Assembly (NCBI GenBank): GCA_026686845.1
Contig: JAIVEN010000010.1
Location: forward strand, 23,162,001 to 23,226,000
Reading direction: 5' to 3'
Length of the DNA stretch: 64,000 nt
Source of the DNA: Adenanthera pavonina
Taxonomy: Eukaryota; Streptophyta; Magnoliopsida; Fabales; Fabaceae
How positions within the stretch are numbered: the first letter of the stretch is position 1; every line of letters begins with the position of its first letter. A program made the position numbers and the translations under genes. This document shows, piece after piece, positions 34,418 through 48,800 of this stretch. A model generated the notes under the pieces. It searched no databases. It was not told where the DNA came from and saw nothing but the letters and a program-made list of their open reading frames with translations.

Positions 34418-37297
34418 TGTGTCCTTGGGAAATGCCAAAAACAATAGAAAATCAACCAAGACTTGAGAGATGGTGTAACAAACTATCAACAAAACTTCAA
34501 ACTTACAAAACCTGCATTAAACAGAGAAAAGAGACTAGAAGATAAATCATCTCACTATGGCGGGGAAACAAGGCCTCGTGGCATGGTAGAACACTGGTCA
34601 TGAAGGATAATGAAATAGAGAAGCGTGATGCTGTGGCCTGAACGTTGGAGTCGTAGTGCCCAATGCTGATACAATATTAGCAATTTGCTGCTGATTTCTT
34701 GAACAAACTTTTGATGTGCATAAAATCTAACTCAGAGCTCTGATTGACCTGATTCCAAATCCTACTGGTCACTCTACTCCCACTCTAACTGTAGAAGCTA
34801 CTCACACCTCAAAATACCTCTGTATGAAGATTTTGGAAGTTCAAGACCAAATGGTTAGTTTTGGACCAAAACTTGGCACTTAGGTCTCCCAATGCCAAAC
34901 CATACCACTGACACCATAACCAGTACTTGACTCAGGTCCCAAATACTTCAAGGATGACTGAGTTTAGGGCAATCTCATCCTAAAGGAACCATTCCTATCG
35001 AATTTGACCTTCTTAGCACCACAATACCATAAATGGGTTACATACCCATTTTACCATAACAACACCAAAATGGACATCCACAAAAGACCTTAGAGTAATA
35101 AGGCAACATATACTATAAACAAACATATCCTGACCCAATCCAGGGTCTCTAATCATCACACACATAATCATTCTCATTCATCAAAACACACATAGGCCAC
35201 CATTGCTTAGGGGACAAACTCATTACGACAACAAAGAGCCACAAATCCTAACTTACTAGAACAACCACTAAAACAGTCCTGGCAAAAACAACAAGATAGT
35301 TTAGACAACCAGCTCAAACATACACACAACCACATATTGACCCAACATATACCTCCAAACCTATGGTAGTCTCATTCAACATTAACGTCAAGTCACATAG
35401 GTAATTCAAGACGGACAAGAATATACAAATAGTCCATAAGAAACACATGCATAACAATTACATATGACGTCAAGTAGTGTTCGACACTTGGCACAATACT
35501 AAATATAACATGTGTGACACATACCAACATGAGTTCTCCGGTATCCCATATGTCCTTGAGGGGACTTATTCATCTTCGCTACTCCTTGTTAGAGCTAGGT
35601 CCCTTTCCTATACATGTTTTTCCCATGAGGGGTGAGACAAATGTCCTAATAACTGAGGTAAATATTGCAACTGCATATAATCAAGCATTACATATATACA
35701 GTGAGATATGATGCAAATGTAATGCAAATGAATGTCCCTTGATATACATGGCTAGAACCATAGGCTAGTCACCATCACAAGGAATACCTAATTAGTGATT
35801 CCTTTCCAACAACTAGTGAAGATTAATTTTGGGACATCACTAAGCTTTTCACTCACTAGTATGACCCGGCCAAAAGCCATATTGATGATTAGACTGTGGT
35901 TCTCCTTCCCTCGGACCATTTGAATTGTTGGTGATTTAGAGAAGTGCATCCCTAATTCACTGCCACCTGGCTCTCCTGGCCATAGGAAAAGGATTTTGTG
36001 GTAGATATATATATATATCAATCTCACCACTTAGACATGAGGCCTCGCGTGTTCCATGAGTGGATCGGCATATCACATGGTATCATATACATCATCACCC
36101 AAAGCAACCAATGTTATCATGCATACCAAAGTGATAATGTTTCCCACGATGTCATATTTTATGCACACATTTATATTTTCATCATTATCATCATCATACT
36201 AACATATTATCTCAATGGTGGGGATGCTAGTATATCACATGCTACAAATCATTATATAATCACATAAATCACATATATAAGACAAGGAGAAAGTTTGCCA
36301 CTTCCATCACTAGCCGTGCCCTGGGACATATCATGATATGAAAGAAACAAACATATATATATATATAGATATGAAATCAACATCACACAAACCATATAGC
36401 CTGGTTGCCTCAGATTGTCCACATACACACAAACATACACACAGGGGAGTTGATAGGCTGTCAGAGTATCAAGACTGAATACAAAACTTCCAAAACACTT
36501 CTTAGGCTGCCACAATTTCCAAATCAAATTTTTGAACACTACAATACCATAATATCTTCAATTAATACAATATACCTATATCCCAATTACTCATAATTCA
36601 ACAACCAAGCTTAAGGGTGATAAACCTATGGTTCCAATAGTATATACATACATCAATGAGCCTCAAACACTTATCCAAACCATAACAAAATTACAAAAAT
36701 CTAATATTCCAAGCTTCCTCAACTAATTTAAGATTAAGGTTTAGGACAAACCATTCACAATCCCTTCAAAACACATACGCAAGCCTTAGGAACACCAAAT
36801 CATAACTCTACAACACATCTACAACTAATTTAATCGGTAGAAACATCAATCAAACAGAATATCATCTTACCCCCACAAATTTTAACCAAAAATTTTGAAG
36901 AAAAGAGAGGAGAAGAGAAGAGGAGCCACTTACCACACCAAATCCAGGCTTTCTAGGTCAGAAAAATGAGCCCCTTAAGCCCTAATAAAGAAAATTTTCT
37001 TCTTCTTTGTTTTCTTCTTCCTAAGCCAGTTGGTCCATGTCTGAATTTGTCAGAGTTTTATGACTTACGTGGCGGTATGAGACCTTCCTATCCTGAAAAT
37101 TTTGAAGCCCTTTGTCTTTCTTGCCTTAGCAACTCTGTCCTTTGCTCTAACGTGGCATGCTTATATCCTATTTTCTTAAGTTTTGTTCCCTTTTGCCCTT
37201 CCTTCGATCCTGGTCCCTCCAGTACTGTGTAATTCAAAAAGCATACTTCTCATTAGCTTGATACAATGTTTAGGACAATATAATGTGGGTTGTTACA
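34418..37297 (-). repeat. decayed Tekay-like gypsy LTR
   Basis: On the minus strand it begins TGTAACAACCC at 37297. It shares order with the Tekay-like LTRs: near 35620-35650 GAGGGGTGAGACAAATGTC parallels GAGGGGTGAGACAATGTCTC at about 58640, and near 34800-34840 TGTATGAAGATTTTGGA parallels the 58130 region. It is heavily diverged; the left boundary is uncertain because of the MITE. The small open frames in it are shadows. Confidence 0.55.
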
Positions 37298-37868
37298 TAT
37301 GGACATTGAAACAATTTAGGGGAAAGAATCTAGAGTAAGCTGACTTGATATGATTAGATCATGATTAACCACGAGATAAGGGGACTCATGCCTTGACATT
37401 ATAATATTTCCTATATTGATTTATTTTGCTTTTTGCAAAGTTATTGTATAATTTTCAGATGGAAATATTCATTATGCGTGTGACAAGACCTTTGTATAAC
37501 TTCATGAAAAATGAAGAGAAAAAGTGAGGGATGAGTTACCCACAAGAATCAAGCCTTCAAATTGCTAGAAATTGAGCCCTTAGACCAGAAATATGAAACC
37601 TTAGCAGAGCTTTTCCGTTCTCCTCCTTGTTTCCTTCCTTCAATGACTATTTTTGACTTCTAATTTAAATTATATTTGCAACTGGCACTATGACACTAGT
37701 GCTTACTAACTTGTTTTAGGCCCAAGTTCACCTCCTTGCACCGTGGTGCCCTTGTTTTCTGCTACTTTATTCCATTTAGCCTAATTCTAATCCTTCCTCC
37801 AATCTTGGTCCTTTGGGTCCTGCACCATTCAACAATGTCATTCTTGGAATTAGGAAATAGGGTCGTTA
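37298..37868 (-). repeat. 5' part of a minus-strand gypsy LTR
   Basis: On the minus strand a new LTR appears to begin near 37868 (TAACGACCCTATTTCC), directly after a purine-rich tract (AAGGTGGGGAGGAAG). It runs left into sequence similar to 36900-37250. This would be the 3' LTR of the gypsy element whose integrase remnant lies to the right. A later LTR seems to interrupt it at 37297. Confidence 0.45.
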
Positions 37869-40800
37869 CTTCCTCCCCACCTTATAAAAATTTAGTCCTA
37901 GAAATTTTAAAATGCATACCTCATTAAAAGTGGTGAGGGTAGTCCCTCTACATGGACTCCTCTATCTCCCAAGGGGCTTCTCCCAATGTCAAACCTATCT
38001 AGAAGACCTTTACCGGCTTAATCATCTTATTTCCTTAATTGCTTCACCTTCGAGTCTACAATCCTCTCTAGCTTTACCTCAAATAACAAATTCTCTTGTA
38101 ACTACACCTCTTCATGCTCAATGATATGAGAAGGATCAAGCTGGTACTTTTTGAGCTGTGATACATGGAATACATCATGCAACCTACCTAGATTAGGCAA
38201 TAATGCCACTCAGTACATCGTTAGCTCAATCCTTTCAAGAATTTGGAATGGCCCCATATACTTAGGGGTGAGGTTTTTTGCTCAAATAAGCCTTTCCATA
38301 CTAGTGGTTGGGGTGACCTTAAGGAATACATGGTCCCCAACTCCAAACTCTGATGGTCTTTTTCTTTTATTTGTATAACTCTTCTTTATACTTTGCGTAG
38401 CTAAAAATGTAACACCTCTCTTAGGGCCCATTTTCCATGTATTTAATCATTCTAAAGTCCATTTATATTGTAGTAGGATCTTGAATCATAATAAATGTCA
38501 TAGTAAAGTTTTTTCAATTTTGGTCATTATTCATTTAATCAAATTTATTTATTCCAATTAAAATTTGGAAAATTATAACTAAATCAATAAAAATTGTATG
38601 TGTATGATTCAAGTCTCTAGGGATAGCTTATAACTTTGTCTACATGGGAAAAATATAATTCAAAGCGATGATTGTACTGATATGTATAGCAAACTCTGTG
38701 AAATTTCACAATTTATACGAAAACTGCAAAATAATCATTTTAATTGGAATTAAATATAAAAATCCGCCAAATATTGCTCACACATCTAATTTGAGTGATC
38801 TTTGGATAGTCTTAAATCTATGTTTGTCTACTTTTTAACCATATATATCATTCATACTTTATACATCAAAAAGTCTAAACAATAGCATGTTTACTATATA
38901 TAGGTTAAGATGACCATTTATATCTTACCACTTTGCCAAACAAAAGCCATAAAATATTTACATGGCAATATATCATTTTCATACAATACCATACTTTAGC
39001 TAAGAGATAAGGCACCATAAAAACTTGAAGAAATATACTTAACATCACATTTACAAAATTACACAAAAGGTCAAAGCTCATGGCCAATGCTAGAATTATC
39101 AAGTTAATGGCCAAATTTTTTCTCCTTTCCTTTCTCTTCCTAGGTGGTCTCTATTATTACTACCTATTCATGATTAATATATGGGAGGGTGAGATTCAAA
39201 GAATCTTAGTAGTTAACACCCAACATGCCATCACATCATCACATTAAGCATGAAAACATCAAGATAACATATTTTGAATACAATAACACATTTGCGCCAT
39301 ATGAATTCCTAAAATTTTGGATAGAGTTTCATTTAGAAAAATGGACATCCCAGGATCTCAATGCCCCTCAATCAACTTAGCCAATACATATAAATCATCT
39401 CCAAATATCATTACAATCATATGACAAGGCATAAAGCACATTGAAAACAAACATGATAATATAATGCAAGTATGGGAAATTAACTACCTTATGATGCTCC
39501 CTTGCTTTCTAAACATGGTATGCCACTTCTTGGGCCTTATAACACTACCTTGAACCTGTTTAGCCATTGGTTTTTTAGAATTGTATAATACCATACACAC
39601 TAAAACCCGAATTTTTCACTTTGTTTTCCTTTGATCTTTCTTTCTATATTACACTTGTTCTTATGGTTTTGGACCATAGGGAATCCATTTTTGAGGTCAG
39701 AATCATGAAATTCCAACTCTAAATACTCACCCTCTTCTGACCAAAATTGTCTCAAAGTGAATGAAAAAGATTTCCTTCAAATCACTTCAAAACATCCATG
39801 AGTTCATGCTTCTAGTGGTTAATCTAAGCTTTTCCCTAAGTTTAATGGTTCAAAACTCATTCCTATGCTAAAATCCTTATTTGGCTGAAACCCTAAGGTG
39901 GAGAGGAAGCAAACTAAACCATAAAACATGCTTTGAAAGCCATAGATAGTAAGCTTAAGATGGTACTATAGAAACTTACCAACTTGTACTTCAATTTTCC
40001 TTTGATTTCTCTTCCTTTTTCTCTACCTTCTTCCTTCCTTTTCTTGTGTTTTTTTTTCTAGTCTATTTCAGCTACTAGTTCACGCGTGAAATGGTGAAGA
40101 AAGAGATGGGTTTAAGTGGCTAATTATGTGCTTAATTAAGTAACTAATAATGGTTAATTTTTGTTAATCCTTGATTACTTTATCACATACTTCTTCAAGA
40201 AATAATAAAATATTAAATAACATCATATGGCTGCTGAAAATTCATGCATGGGAGAGATCTAAGTGTCCTTCAATTGCTCAATTTTTCCTGATCCAGATGT
40301 ATGTCAATCCGGGTACTTTTTAACCATACCGATAAATTTCTTTTTATAGTAACTTAGCATTTTTGTGCTACAGGACTATTCTAATTTCATTTTTCTATTT
40401 TTGTAATTATCTTATCCCAAATGGTATCTGTGTATGGCCCATATCTTGTCTCGATTTCTTTTTAACCATCAGTAGGGCCCACAGTTTACTTTATCGGTTT
40501 ACTGTTAGTTTTGGATATTTGGCACTGATTATTTCTTTATTCTTGAACATTAACTCTCAGTGCAATATACCATTGGACTTCTCTCATTGAGGGCTTCATT
40601 TTGATAGTAATTTTTCATATTTATAAAATTACCCTTGACCTAGGGTTAAATTATAAATTCTAAAATTCTTGGGTCATTAGATGTAATTTTTGCCAAGGTT
40701 TTTTTATTTCTTTCTTCACGCGATTTTTAATACTTTTGAGATATGTATGTCATTTTTTAAATTTTTTAGGGATAAAAATATAATTTTCTCATTTTCCCAT

Positions 40801-41270
40801 AAACTGAGAAAAATATCTCTTTATCCTATTTCACACAAAACGGTGTCTATTTGTTTTTGTAAATTCCTTATACATTTAATGTTATCATCAATTATGTTCT
40901 CTTTTATCACTTAGTATCTAATGAAATTTCGGGATATTACAAATTATATCTTGCATTTGTTGGGTAGTCTAATCCACTATATCCAGCCCTAGTATATTTC
41001 TCTCACTGAGCTCTAGCCAAGATAGAGGTGACTGACACTTCCTTCCATACAACGCCTTAAGTGGCATCATTTGCAAACTAGAGTGGTAGCTATTATTGTA
41101 GGTGAATTCTACCAGAGGGAGATACTTGTCCCAATTGCCACTCTATTCTAAAACACAAGCCCTCAACATATCCCTCAGGGACTGAATTGTCATCTCAATC
41201 TGCCCATCCGATTAAGGATGGTAGGCGGTAATGGAATTTAGCCTTGTTACCATAGCTTCTTGAAGGTACC
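37869..41270 (-). pseudogene. gypsy integrase and chromodomain-side remnant
   Basis: Two pieces, 41270-40942 and 38407-37869, read as one integrase once the LTR at 38408-40941 is removed. Piece 1: TRLNSITAYHP, a stop where Gln is usual, then SDGQIEMTIQSLRDMLRAC and WDKYLPLVEFTYNNSYHSSL, the classic gypsy integrase core. Piece 2: FGVGDHVFLKVTPTTS, LTPKYMGPFQILERI and LHDVFHVSQLKKYQLDPSHI, the C-terminal GPY-type region. Several stops are present. The rest of pol is missing. Confidence 0.85.
38408..40941 (-). mobile_element. gypsy solo LTR inserted in the integrase remnant
   Basis: The minus strand begins TGTAATATCCCGAAATTTC at 40941 and ends GGTGTTACA at 38408, the ends of the same family as 45853-49372. 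The segment GATTCTTTGAATCTCACC (rev. near 39190-39210) aligns with 48174-48190. No internal sequence adjoins. Flanks AAAAA and AATTA do not match well, so the target duplication is lost or the boundary altered. Confidence 0.7.
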
Positions 41271-42335
41271 TCTAGAACTTTGATGTAAACTATAGAGCTT
41301 GAAACAATACTTTTTAGGACATCATGCAACCTGACAATTTCATTCACATATAACTGTGCAAGCTTCTCTAAGTATAAGAATACTTAGAGAAAACCCAGAA
41401 AAAATGGACTCAAACCATAGCCAAATTTATCTGCAAAAGTTGAAGGTACATTTTCCCTCCTAAGGCCTTGAAATCTGAAATTTATAAGGGAAAATTGGAC
41501 ATTTTTGCCTTTTTCCATTCATCTCACATCTCAAAAAGTAACTTAGGGTATAATGAGAAATTAGTATAAATAGTGTATGAATTTTTGTTGGCCTTTGGAT
41601 CAAACTCTAATCTAATGGTCTATAATTCCCCATTTTTGCTATATATACCCCTTAATCCCCTCCCTTATTACTCATTTTCACACACACACACACATACTAA
41701 TGAAAAGAGAGGAAGTGAAGGTGTAAGTGGAAGAGAGAGAGAGAGCCAAGAGTGAAGAAGCAAGAGGAAGGAAAGAAGAAATGAAAAAGAAGAAGAAGAA
41801 GAAGAAGAAGGGAGGAAAAGTAGGAGCCTCCAAAGGTAAGCTCCTCCTCCAAATCTCTTTTAGATTTTTTTTCATTTATTTGGTTCAAAATTGATTAGGG
41901 TTTAAAGTCATTTTCTTCCTCCCTTTTGCTCCCTATGTCTTGATCAAGCATGATTTTTAGGGACAGAGTTTGTGTTTTATTTGTTAAATGGTTGGGGTGA
42001 GTTTGTATTGATGAGTAAAGCATGAATTTCATGATTTATTGGCTAAGGTAAGAGCTTTCTCAAATGGGTTTTCAAGAGGCCATTTTTTGGCCAAAGTGAG
42101 ATGTTGTGGAGGGAGAGAGTTTTTCATGAAAGTAATGCTTCCATTGAACTCCTAGCATACCAAATACTTAAGAAAAGCCAAGAGATTAATCTTGGAACTT
42201 GGTTTCCAAAATGTTCAAGTTTAGGGTTCACAAATCATGAATAGTTTATATGATGTTATTAAGTTGTTAAGTAAAGTTTGATAATGCTACTAGACTATAA
42301 TCAAGCCAAGAAAGTGATTCAAGAAAGTTAGAATC
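41271..42335 (+). repeat. gypsy LTR-related fragment with promoter and microsatellites
   Basis: The order near 41585-41680 (TTTGGATCAAACTCTAATCTAATGG, TATA box, CACACA, transcribed-looking GA-rich region) parallels the gypsy LTR at about 29940-30090. It contains an AG run, then a GAA repeat (about 41733-41812). The open frames over the microsatellite are artefacts. CACTA2 cuts this fragment off at 42336. Confidence 0.5.
41640..41647 (+). promoter_or_regulatory. TATA box in gypsy LTR fragment
   Basis: TATATATA followed by CCCC, at the position where the related LTR at 28615-32729 has CTATAAATAAG. A likely LTR promoter. Confidence 0.4.
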
Positions 42336-42519
42336 ACTAGTACGAAATATCATTTCTATATCAGTAATCTAGATCGGTTATTTAAATAACCGATTTAAAA
42401 AATAACCCGGTGGCAATTTTGTAATTAAGTGTTGTAAATTTAACTTTCTAGACCGGTGGTTTAAAATACCCAATTTAAAAAGTTGACCTAATTTCACTTC
42501 CCCTTACCTATTTTCTTTT

Positions 42520-42973
42520 CCGCGGTCATTCCTCACTGAAGCTCGCGCGACTTCCTCCTCGTCTTCGACCCCCGCCACTCGAAACTCACTCCCTTTGTTC
42601 TTTTCTCTGCAGCTCGTCCTTCAGCCTTCTTCAATCATTCCTTCCCTTCACGGCTCTGCTCCTCATCTTGTCTTCCCTCAACTTGTCTGCTCCTCCGCTC
42701 CTAGTCTTGTCTTCGGAAAGTCCTTTGTTCGTCAGTCCAAGCTCTGCACCAGAAGCCTTGAACTCGGACTTGCTATAGCGATTCAGTTTTTGCCTGTGCA
42801 ACTAATGCCTTGAACTCGGACCTGTTCCTCACTCAAAGTCAGATTTCAGGTTTGGGAATGAAATTTTCTGTACATGCATTTCCTATTTATTTTCGGGTCA
42901 TGTCTAGAACTAAGGAAAATTAAGGTTGAGAGTTCAATCATGTGGCTTCTTCTTGTTTTATCGGTGCAGATTG
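42520..42973 (+). other. GC-rich leader or first exon of CACTA2
   Basis: CCGCGGTCATTCC then CG-rich DNA, much richer than the surroundings. CACTA1 has a related CCGCGGTCAATAAC on its minus strand (about 11560) at the equivalent place, so this is probably the promoter-proximal untranslated region. An open frame of about 70 codons here (42595-42813) is unproven. Confidence 0.5.
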
Positions 42974-44285
42974 TGTAATATCCCTATTTTTATGGGATGT
43001 TATAAAATGAATAAAAGATGAGAAACGAAGCGAGATGAAAAGGCTATATATAATTAGGCTTTAGAAGGAATTAATTTATCATCTAATTTTCTGAAGAAGT
43101 TATGTTCGGTCCTTAATTAGAATTAATTTTCCATAAGGCCGTTAATAGAAATTAATTCCAGAACTCATCCCGAAAAATATGCAATATACCACTTGAATGA
43201 AAGCCCGCTCAAAACTGAAATATTGCATACCCGAGAGGTCCAGGTTAAGAGATAGACCAATTTGAAGTTAGTGTGAATAGTGTGAAAGAAATAATAAAAA
43301 ATTGGTCTTTGGGTGAAATTACAGGACAGTGCCCAAAAGAATGGATAATTATGTTTTTGACCCGGCTTATGGGCAAAATGGTCATTTCCCATATTTGAAG
43401 AAAAATATGAATATTGCATTTAAATCTCAAGGAATAAATGTTGATATCATAAAATGCATGAGGAATTGGGAAAAATAGAGAGATACCATTAAGCGTAAAG
43501 AAGGGCAAATATGTCATTTTTCCCGGTTGGATGGAAAAATGAGAAATTATATTTTTTCCCCAAAGAATTATGAAAAGGACATCCATGTCCTTAAAATCAT
43601 AAAAAGTGGAATTTCTATGTTTTAAGTTTCATATAAAATCGTGCAGAGCTCCAAAAATTCAGTGGTTTGTATTTATGGAAATTTCTATGTTTTAAGTTTC
43701 ATATGCCACTGATTTGGAGGCAAATGGAGCTATATGATAGGAGATATGGAGGTTTTCCCAAAACTGTTCCAGTAAAAGTGGAATTCTGACCCTTTATGAT
43801 TTAAGTTAACGCCATGCCCTGTGAAAGTTGAATAAATATACAAGGAAAATATTTCTAGAAATTAGACTCATAGGGATTTCCAATTACATAAATAATGTAT
43901 GATTTGGATCGGGATATAATGAGATATGAATTTTTCAATATAAGGCCAAAATCCTGGGGAAGAGAAAATGACCAAATGTATAGTAAATATTTGAGGAATA
44001 AACTATACAAATTGATCAAGATAATGCTATGTTTCATATTTTTACCATGTATATAAGGTTTTTATCTATTGTTAGAGACTTGAATCACTATGAAATGATT
44101 TTTCTAAAATTAGTTATGAATTTTCAAAATTCAGTCAGCAAAGTGGAAACTACCATATGAACAGTAATTGAAAATTTTGGAAATTCTGATTTTCATTCTT
44201 ATGTGATTCAAGCTTAGGATCAAGTATAATCAAACATAAAAGGAGTCTAATTCATGGGAAATGATTCTAAAAGTAAGGTGTTACA
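42974..44285 (+). repeat. LTR1 of the LARD-like element, deleted
   Basis: Matches LTR2 at both ends but lacks about 2.2 kb (46497-48716 in LTR2). At the join (43606-43633) is a 28-base insert nearly identical to 43676-43703 just downstream, a templated filler. Confidence 0.9.
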
Positions 44286-45852
44286 TTTTTGGTATCAGAG
44301 CCGAAGGTCTTGGTATTACTAAATTCTCTAAGTCTAATAATGGTATTACTAAATTCTCTAAGTCTAATAAGGTTGCTTGAGAGGGAGAAATTTTAAGATG
44401 GTTGGCCTATTGGGAAGTAATAAAGATGTAAGAAGTATGAAGGGTAAGATGTGCAAATAGTTAATGTGCACACTATGAGTCTTACTAAAGCACCTGTTAC
44501 AATATGAATAGAAGTATGAACAATATATGGTGGTCAGGTAATGATGATGCTTAAATAACTCCAATTCTTTGAAAGAGCATGAAAGACAACTGAAAATTTT
44601 TTAAATGTTGCAAAAGTAAAGACTTGCTGAACTTAATAAATGGGAGCAAGGCTCCAAAAAGTATGGTTAGTAGGTTACAGAATCTCCTATAAGGATTGCA
44701 GTAGATCCTAACAAAGCAAGTAATGTATGAGATGGGAGAGACCGAACCCCAGAATGAAATGAAAATTTTAATAAGTTCAGCAAGGAGTTATAAAAAATTT
44801 CTCTCAGATGGTCTTACCGCGTAGTTAGAAAGAAAGTTTTGTGGGAAAAAATTTACAAAATGAGTTTTTATGAATTTAAGAGGCTAGACCTCCTCCCCTA
44901 TGTTAAATGTTCCTGATCCAATGTGACCTGGAAGGTCTATGATAATGAAAAGTAAGAAAGGATCAGGGTATAAGCAATATATTAGGGTTGAGTTGAGGTA
45001 GTAGCCTATGATTTACACGATAAAAATTTTATGAAAATGTATTCCCACTCATAACAACGGTAATGAATGCTCTCAAGATACGGAATTAGAACAAGCTATT
45101 ATGCCTATAGTACCATCATAAATGTACCGAGACCATAGTAACCTCAATTGATCAGGAAATAAAAAGAAAAGTTAAACTTGAGGTATAGAAAGTAGAATGG
45201 AAGAAAGGTTAAGGTGACCTGAAAGTGTCATCTAGGCTGAGCTAATAAGAAGAGCTTATGCCTTCATAGAAAGATTATTATGTGAATAACCAGTCAAAGG
45301 TTATGAAAAGAATATGAAGTAAAAAGAGGGCACGAATGGCTTTGTAAGTGCTATTCAACCAAAGCTAATGCAGTAAACTTATGCTTTGGCAGAAAAGTTA
45401 TTCACATGATTAGTGTTAAAGTCTGGAAAGATAAATAAAAGAAAGATGTTAGATGCCGATAGAAAGATTATAGCATGAAAAACATGAGAAAATATCATGA
45501 TAGTACGAATAAGTATGTTATGTAGAAGTTATCAATGCCCTAAGATAAAGGGAATTGTGAGAGTAAGAATGGATATGTTTTATGGAAAGCTTTCAGCACC
45601 CCTATAATAAGATAAATATATGATGTCTTCGATATTTTCCCAATGTGAAAAGTATTTACTAAACTTTGCAAAGGTAGTAGATTAGCAAAGAATACCAGAG
45701 TGAGACGATGACTATTAAATAAAACAAGTAAGGAAGAAAGTATTCCTCTACTAAGAGATAGTCTGGAATTAGGGAAATGATAAGAAGAGAAAGTGATGTG
45801 TAAGAATTCAGCTAAATTTCGAGGACGAAATTTTAATTAAGGGGGGAAGAAA
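44286..45852 (+). other. noncoding interior of the LARD-like element
   Basis: Starts with the primer-binding site, has a tandem 29-base duplication (GGTATTACTAAATTCTCTAA..., about 44313-44370) and ends with the polypurine tract. No coding frame above about 65 codons. Confidence 0.8.
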
Positions 45853-48800
45853 TGTAATATCCCTATTTTTATGGGATGTTATAAAATGAATAAAAGATGA
45901 GAAACGAAGCGAGATGAAAAGGCTATATATAATTAGACTTTAGAAGGAATTAATTTATCATCTAATTTTCTGAAGAAGTTATGTTTGATCCTTAATTGGA
46001 ATTAATTTTCCACAAGGCCGTTAACAGAAATTAATTCCAGAACTCATCCCGAAAAATATGTAATATGCCACTTGAATGAAAGCCCGCTCAAAACTGAGCG
46101 CAATGGTATAAGTATTGCATACCCGAGAGGTCCAGGTTAAGAGATAGACCAATTTGAACTTAGTGTGAATAGTGAGAAAGAAATAATAAAAAATTGGTCT
46201 TTGGGTGAAATTACAGGACAGTGCCCGAAAGAATGGATAATTATGTTTTTGACCCGGCTTAAGGGCAAAATGGTCATTTCCCATATTTGAAGAAAAATAT
46301 GAATATTACATTTAAACCTTAATTAATAAATGTTGATATCATAAAATGCATGAGGAATTGAAAAAAATAAAGAGATACCGTTAAGCGTAAAGAAGGGCAA
46401 ATATGTTATTTTTTCCGGTTGGATGGAAAAATGAGAAATTATATTTTTTCCCCCAAAGAATTATGAAAAGGACATCCATGTCCTTAAAATCATAAAAAAA
46501 TTTTGGGGAAATGAGTATTAGAAAATCTTGGGGAAATTTACACCTAATGACCCGAAAGTCATAAAAATTATAAATTAGCCCCATGTCAAGGGCATTTTTG
46601 TAAATATGAACAATTATAGTCAAAATGAAGCTCTCAATGAGTTAAACCCAATGAAATATAGTATGAAATTTATTAAGATCAAAATAATATTTATTGGGTA
46701 ATTAGAGTTTAATATTAATATTTTACTCGATAAAAGTCAGTTTAGACTGCAGGAAAATGCAGTATTGATCCAAGGAAAATGATTAGATCTTAATAAAATA
46801 TATTTTGGGTCTAGATAATGATTTTGGACTAAAAGTAATTATTGGATAGTCCTGTACCAATTTAATGACAATTTTGACAAAAATACTTAATCGGCACGGG
46901 TAAATTTAATCGATAAAAGGTATTTTGGTCCATTAAAGTTATGATGCAATTTTTGGCCAAAAAAGAAAGTGAGCCACGTATGATCAGCAGTTTGGGACAC
47001 AAAGGAAAATTTTACTAAAGCTTTATTAGAATAAAGTAACTTGAGTTAATACATTAAAGTAACTAAAGTTACTTTTTATGACTTAAATCTCTTAAACACT
47101 TTAGTTAGCAACAAAACCCATCTTCCTCAACCTTAAACACGTCTTAAACTGCAGCAAGAAGAGGAGAAAAAACGGGGAAAAGAGAAGGCTATAGGACTTG
47201 GTTTGGTTCCAAACTTTCAAGGTAAGCTTCTTATGTTACTATCTTGGTTATGTCTAAGTATTGTGAAGCTTCATGGAGCATTTCTCTTTGTTTTACCTCT
47301 GAAAATTTCTGCCTAGAGAGAGAGAGGAGAGAGAAAGTGAAGCCATGGAAAAACCAAACCATAAAAAAATGATGTATAGGTCTTAAGCAATAAGATTATG
47401 CCATTAGATTGCAAATTAATCAGGTAGTTATTTTTTTACAAATTTCTCAAATTTTCTGCCTATTTAGGGTTTGAAAATGAAAGAGAATTTCATGATTTTG
47501 ACCCCAAAAATGGATTCCTTGGGTCTAAAATAGGTAGATACAAGTATGTTGTACAAGAAAAAGCTTGAGATTAAGAAAGTGAAATTTTTAGGTTTATGAA
47601 GTTAATTCGGAATGAACAGTAACCGAGTTAGACATGGAATTTGGTAATTCTAAGGCCATATTTGGATTCCTCATGAAAAATTACATGGAATAGAGGTATA
47701 ATTCATCATTTTTGAGTTAAGAATGAATTTTTGGTGAATTTTTGAAGAATTAGGGTTTCATGAACACTTTTTGAAGAAAGTCATGGAACCATTAGGTTGA
47801 ATAATTGTTTGATGATGCATTAGGACTTGAAGAAGCCCAAGGAAGCTAGTGGGAGCATTGGTATCAAGTTGAAGAGTAAGATAAAGCATGAAGGTAGCAA
47901 TTTACCTATTCTTGCCTTATATTATCATGTGAATTTCAATGAGTTTGATGACTTGCCTATTGTTTGCTATGATCAATTGTGATGCTTTGAGAATGTTAGC
48001 TGAGTTAATTGAGGGTTTTGAGTCCCCAGGATGTCCAAAATACAAAACGAAACTCTGCCGAAATTTTTGTAAAATATTATGGCGTAAATGTTTAAAAGCA
48101 TTCACTTGATGTTTATGATGATTATATGCTTAATGTGATAATATGATTGCATGAATGGTGATTGCTACTGAGATTCTTTGAATCTCACCCCCCTTCAAAG
48201 ACTAACTATGCTGGGAAGAACCAATGCAAAAGAGCTAAGGAAGGAGCAAAAGGCATGAAGAAGAAAATGATGTTGCAAGCCATTGTGTTAATGTGAATGG
48301 TTATTTGTGCCTTGCTTTGTATGAAATTATAAAATAGTGAATAATATGTTAATGTTGTAGAAAATATATGAAATTTCCAGTTCTGTATGTTGGGATATGA
48401 AGTTATATTCTACCAAGTTACATGCCAAAATGAGTTCATTTACAAGGGTTTTGGCAAGGAAATTGTAATGTAGACTGAAACAGGGCATTTTCCTAACATG
48501 TCTGCTTCATTCGACCTTGTTCTATGCTTAATGTGAGATTAGATTTATAGTTTGTTTATACCAGATAGAGGGCATCTCAACCTTTAATATGACACCTAAT
48601 TCACCCCATTTGGAGTTGTGTACAATTAATGGTGAATTTTCTAATTCAAGGTTCAGAAAAGGGCAAGAATGGGAAAACTGAAAACTGAAAAGTAAGTACT
48701 GGAAAATTCAAAAGCTTATATAAAATCGTGCAGAGCTCCAAAAATTTAGTGGTTTGTATTTATGGAAATTTCTATGTTTTAAGTTTCATATGCCACTGAT

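Noticed and set aside
41678..41888. Minus-strand frames rich in Phe, Leu and Ser
   Set aside because: Translation of the GA/GAA microsatellite; no protein information.
42595..42813. 72-codon frame in the GC-rich CACTA2 leader as a gene
   Set aside because: Probably untranslated leader; no family match, and the equivalent CACTA1 region has no conserved frame.
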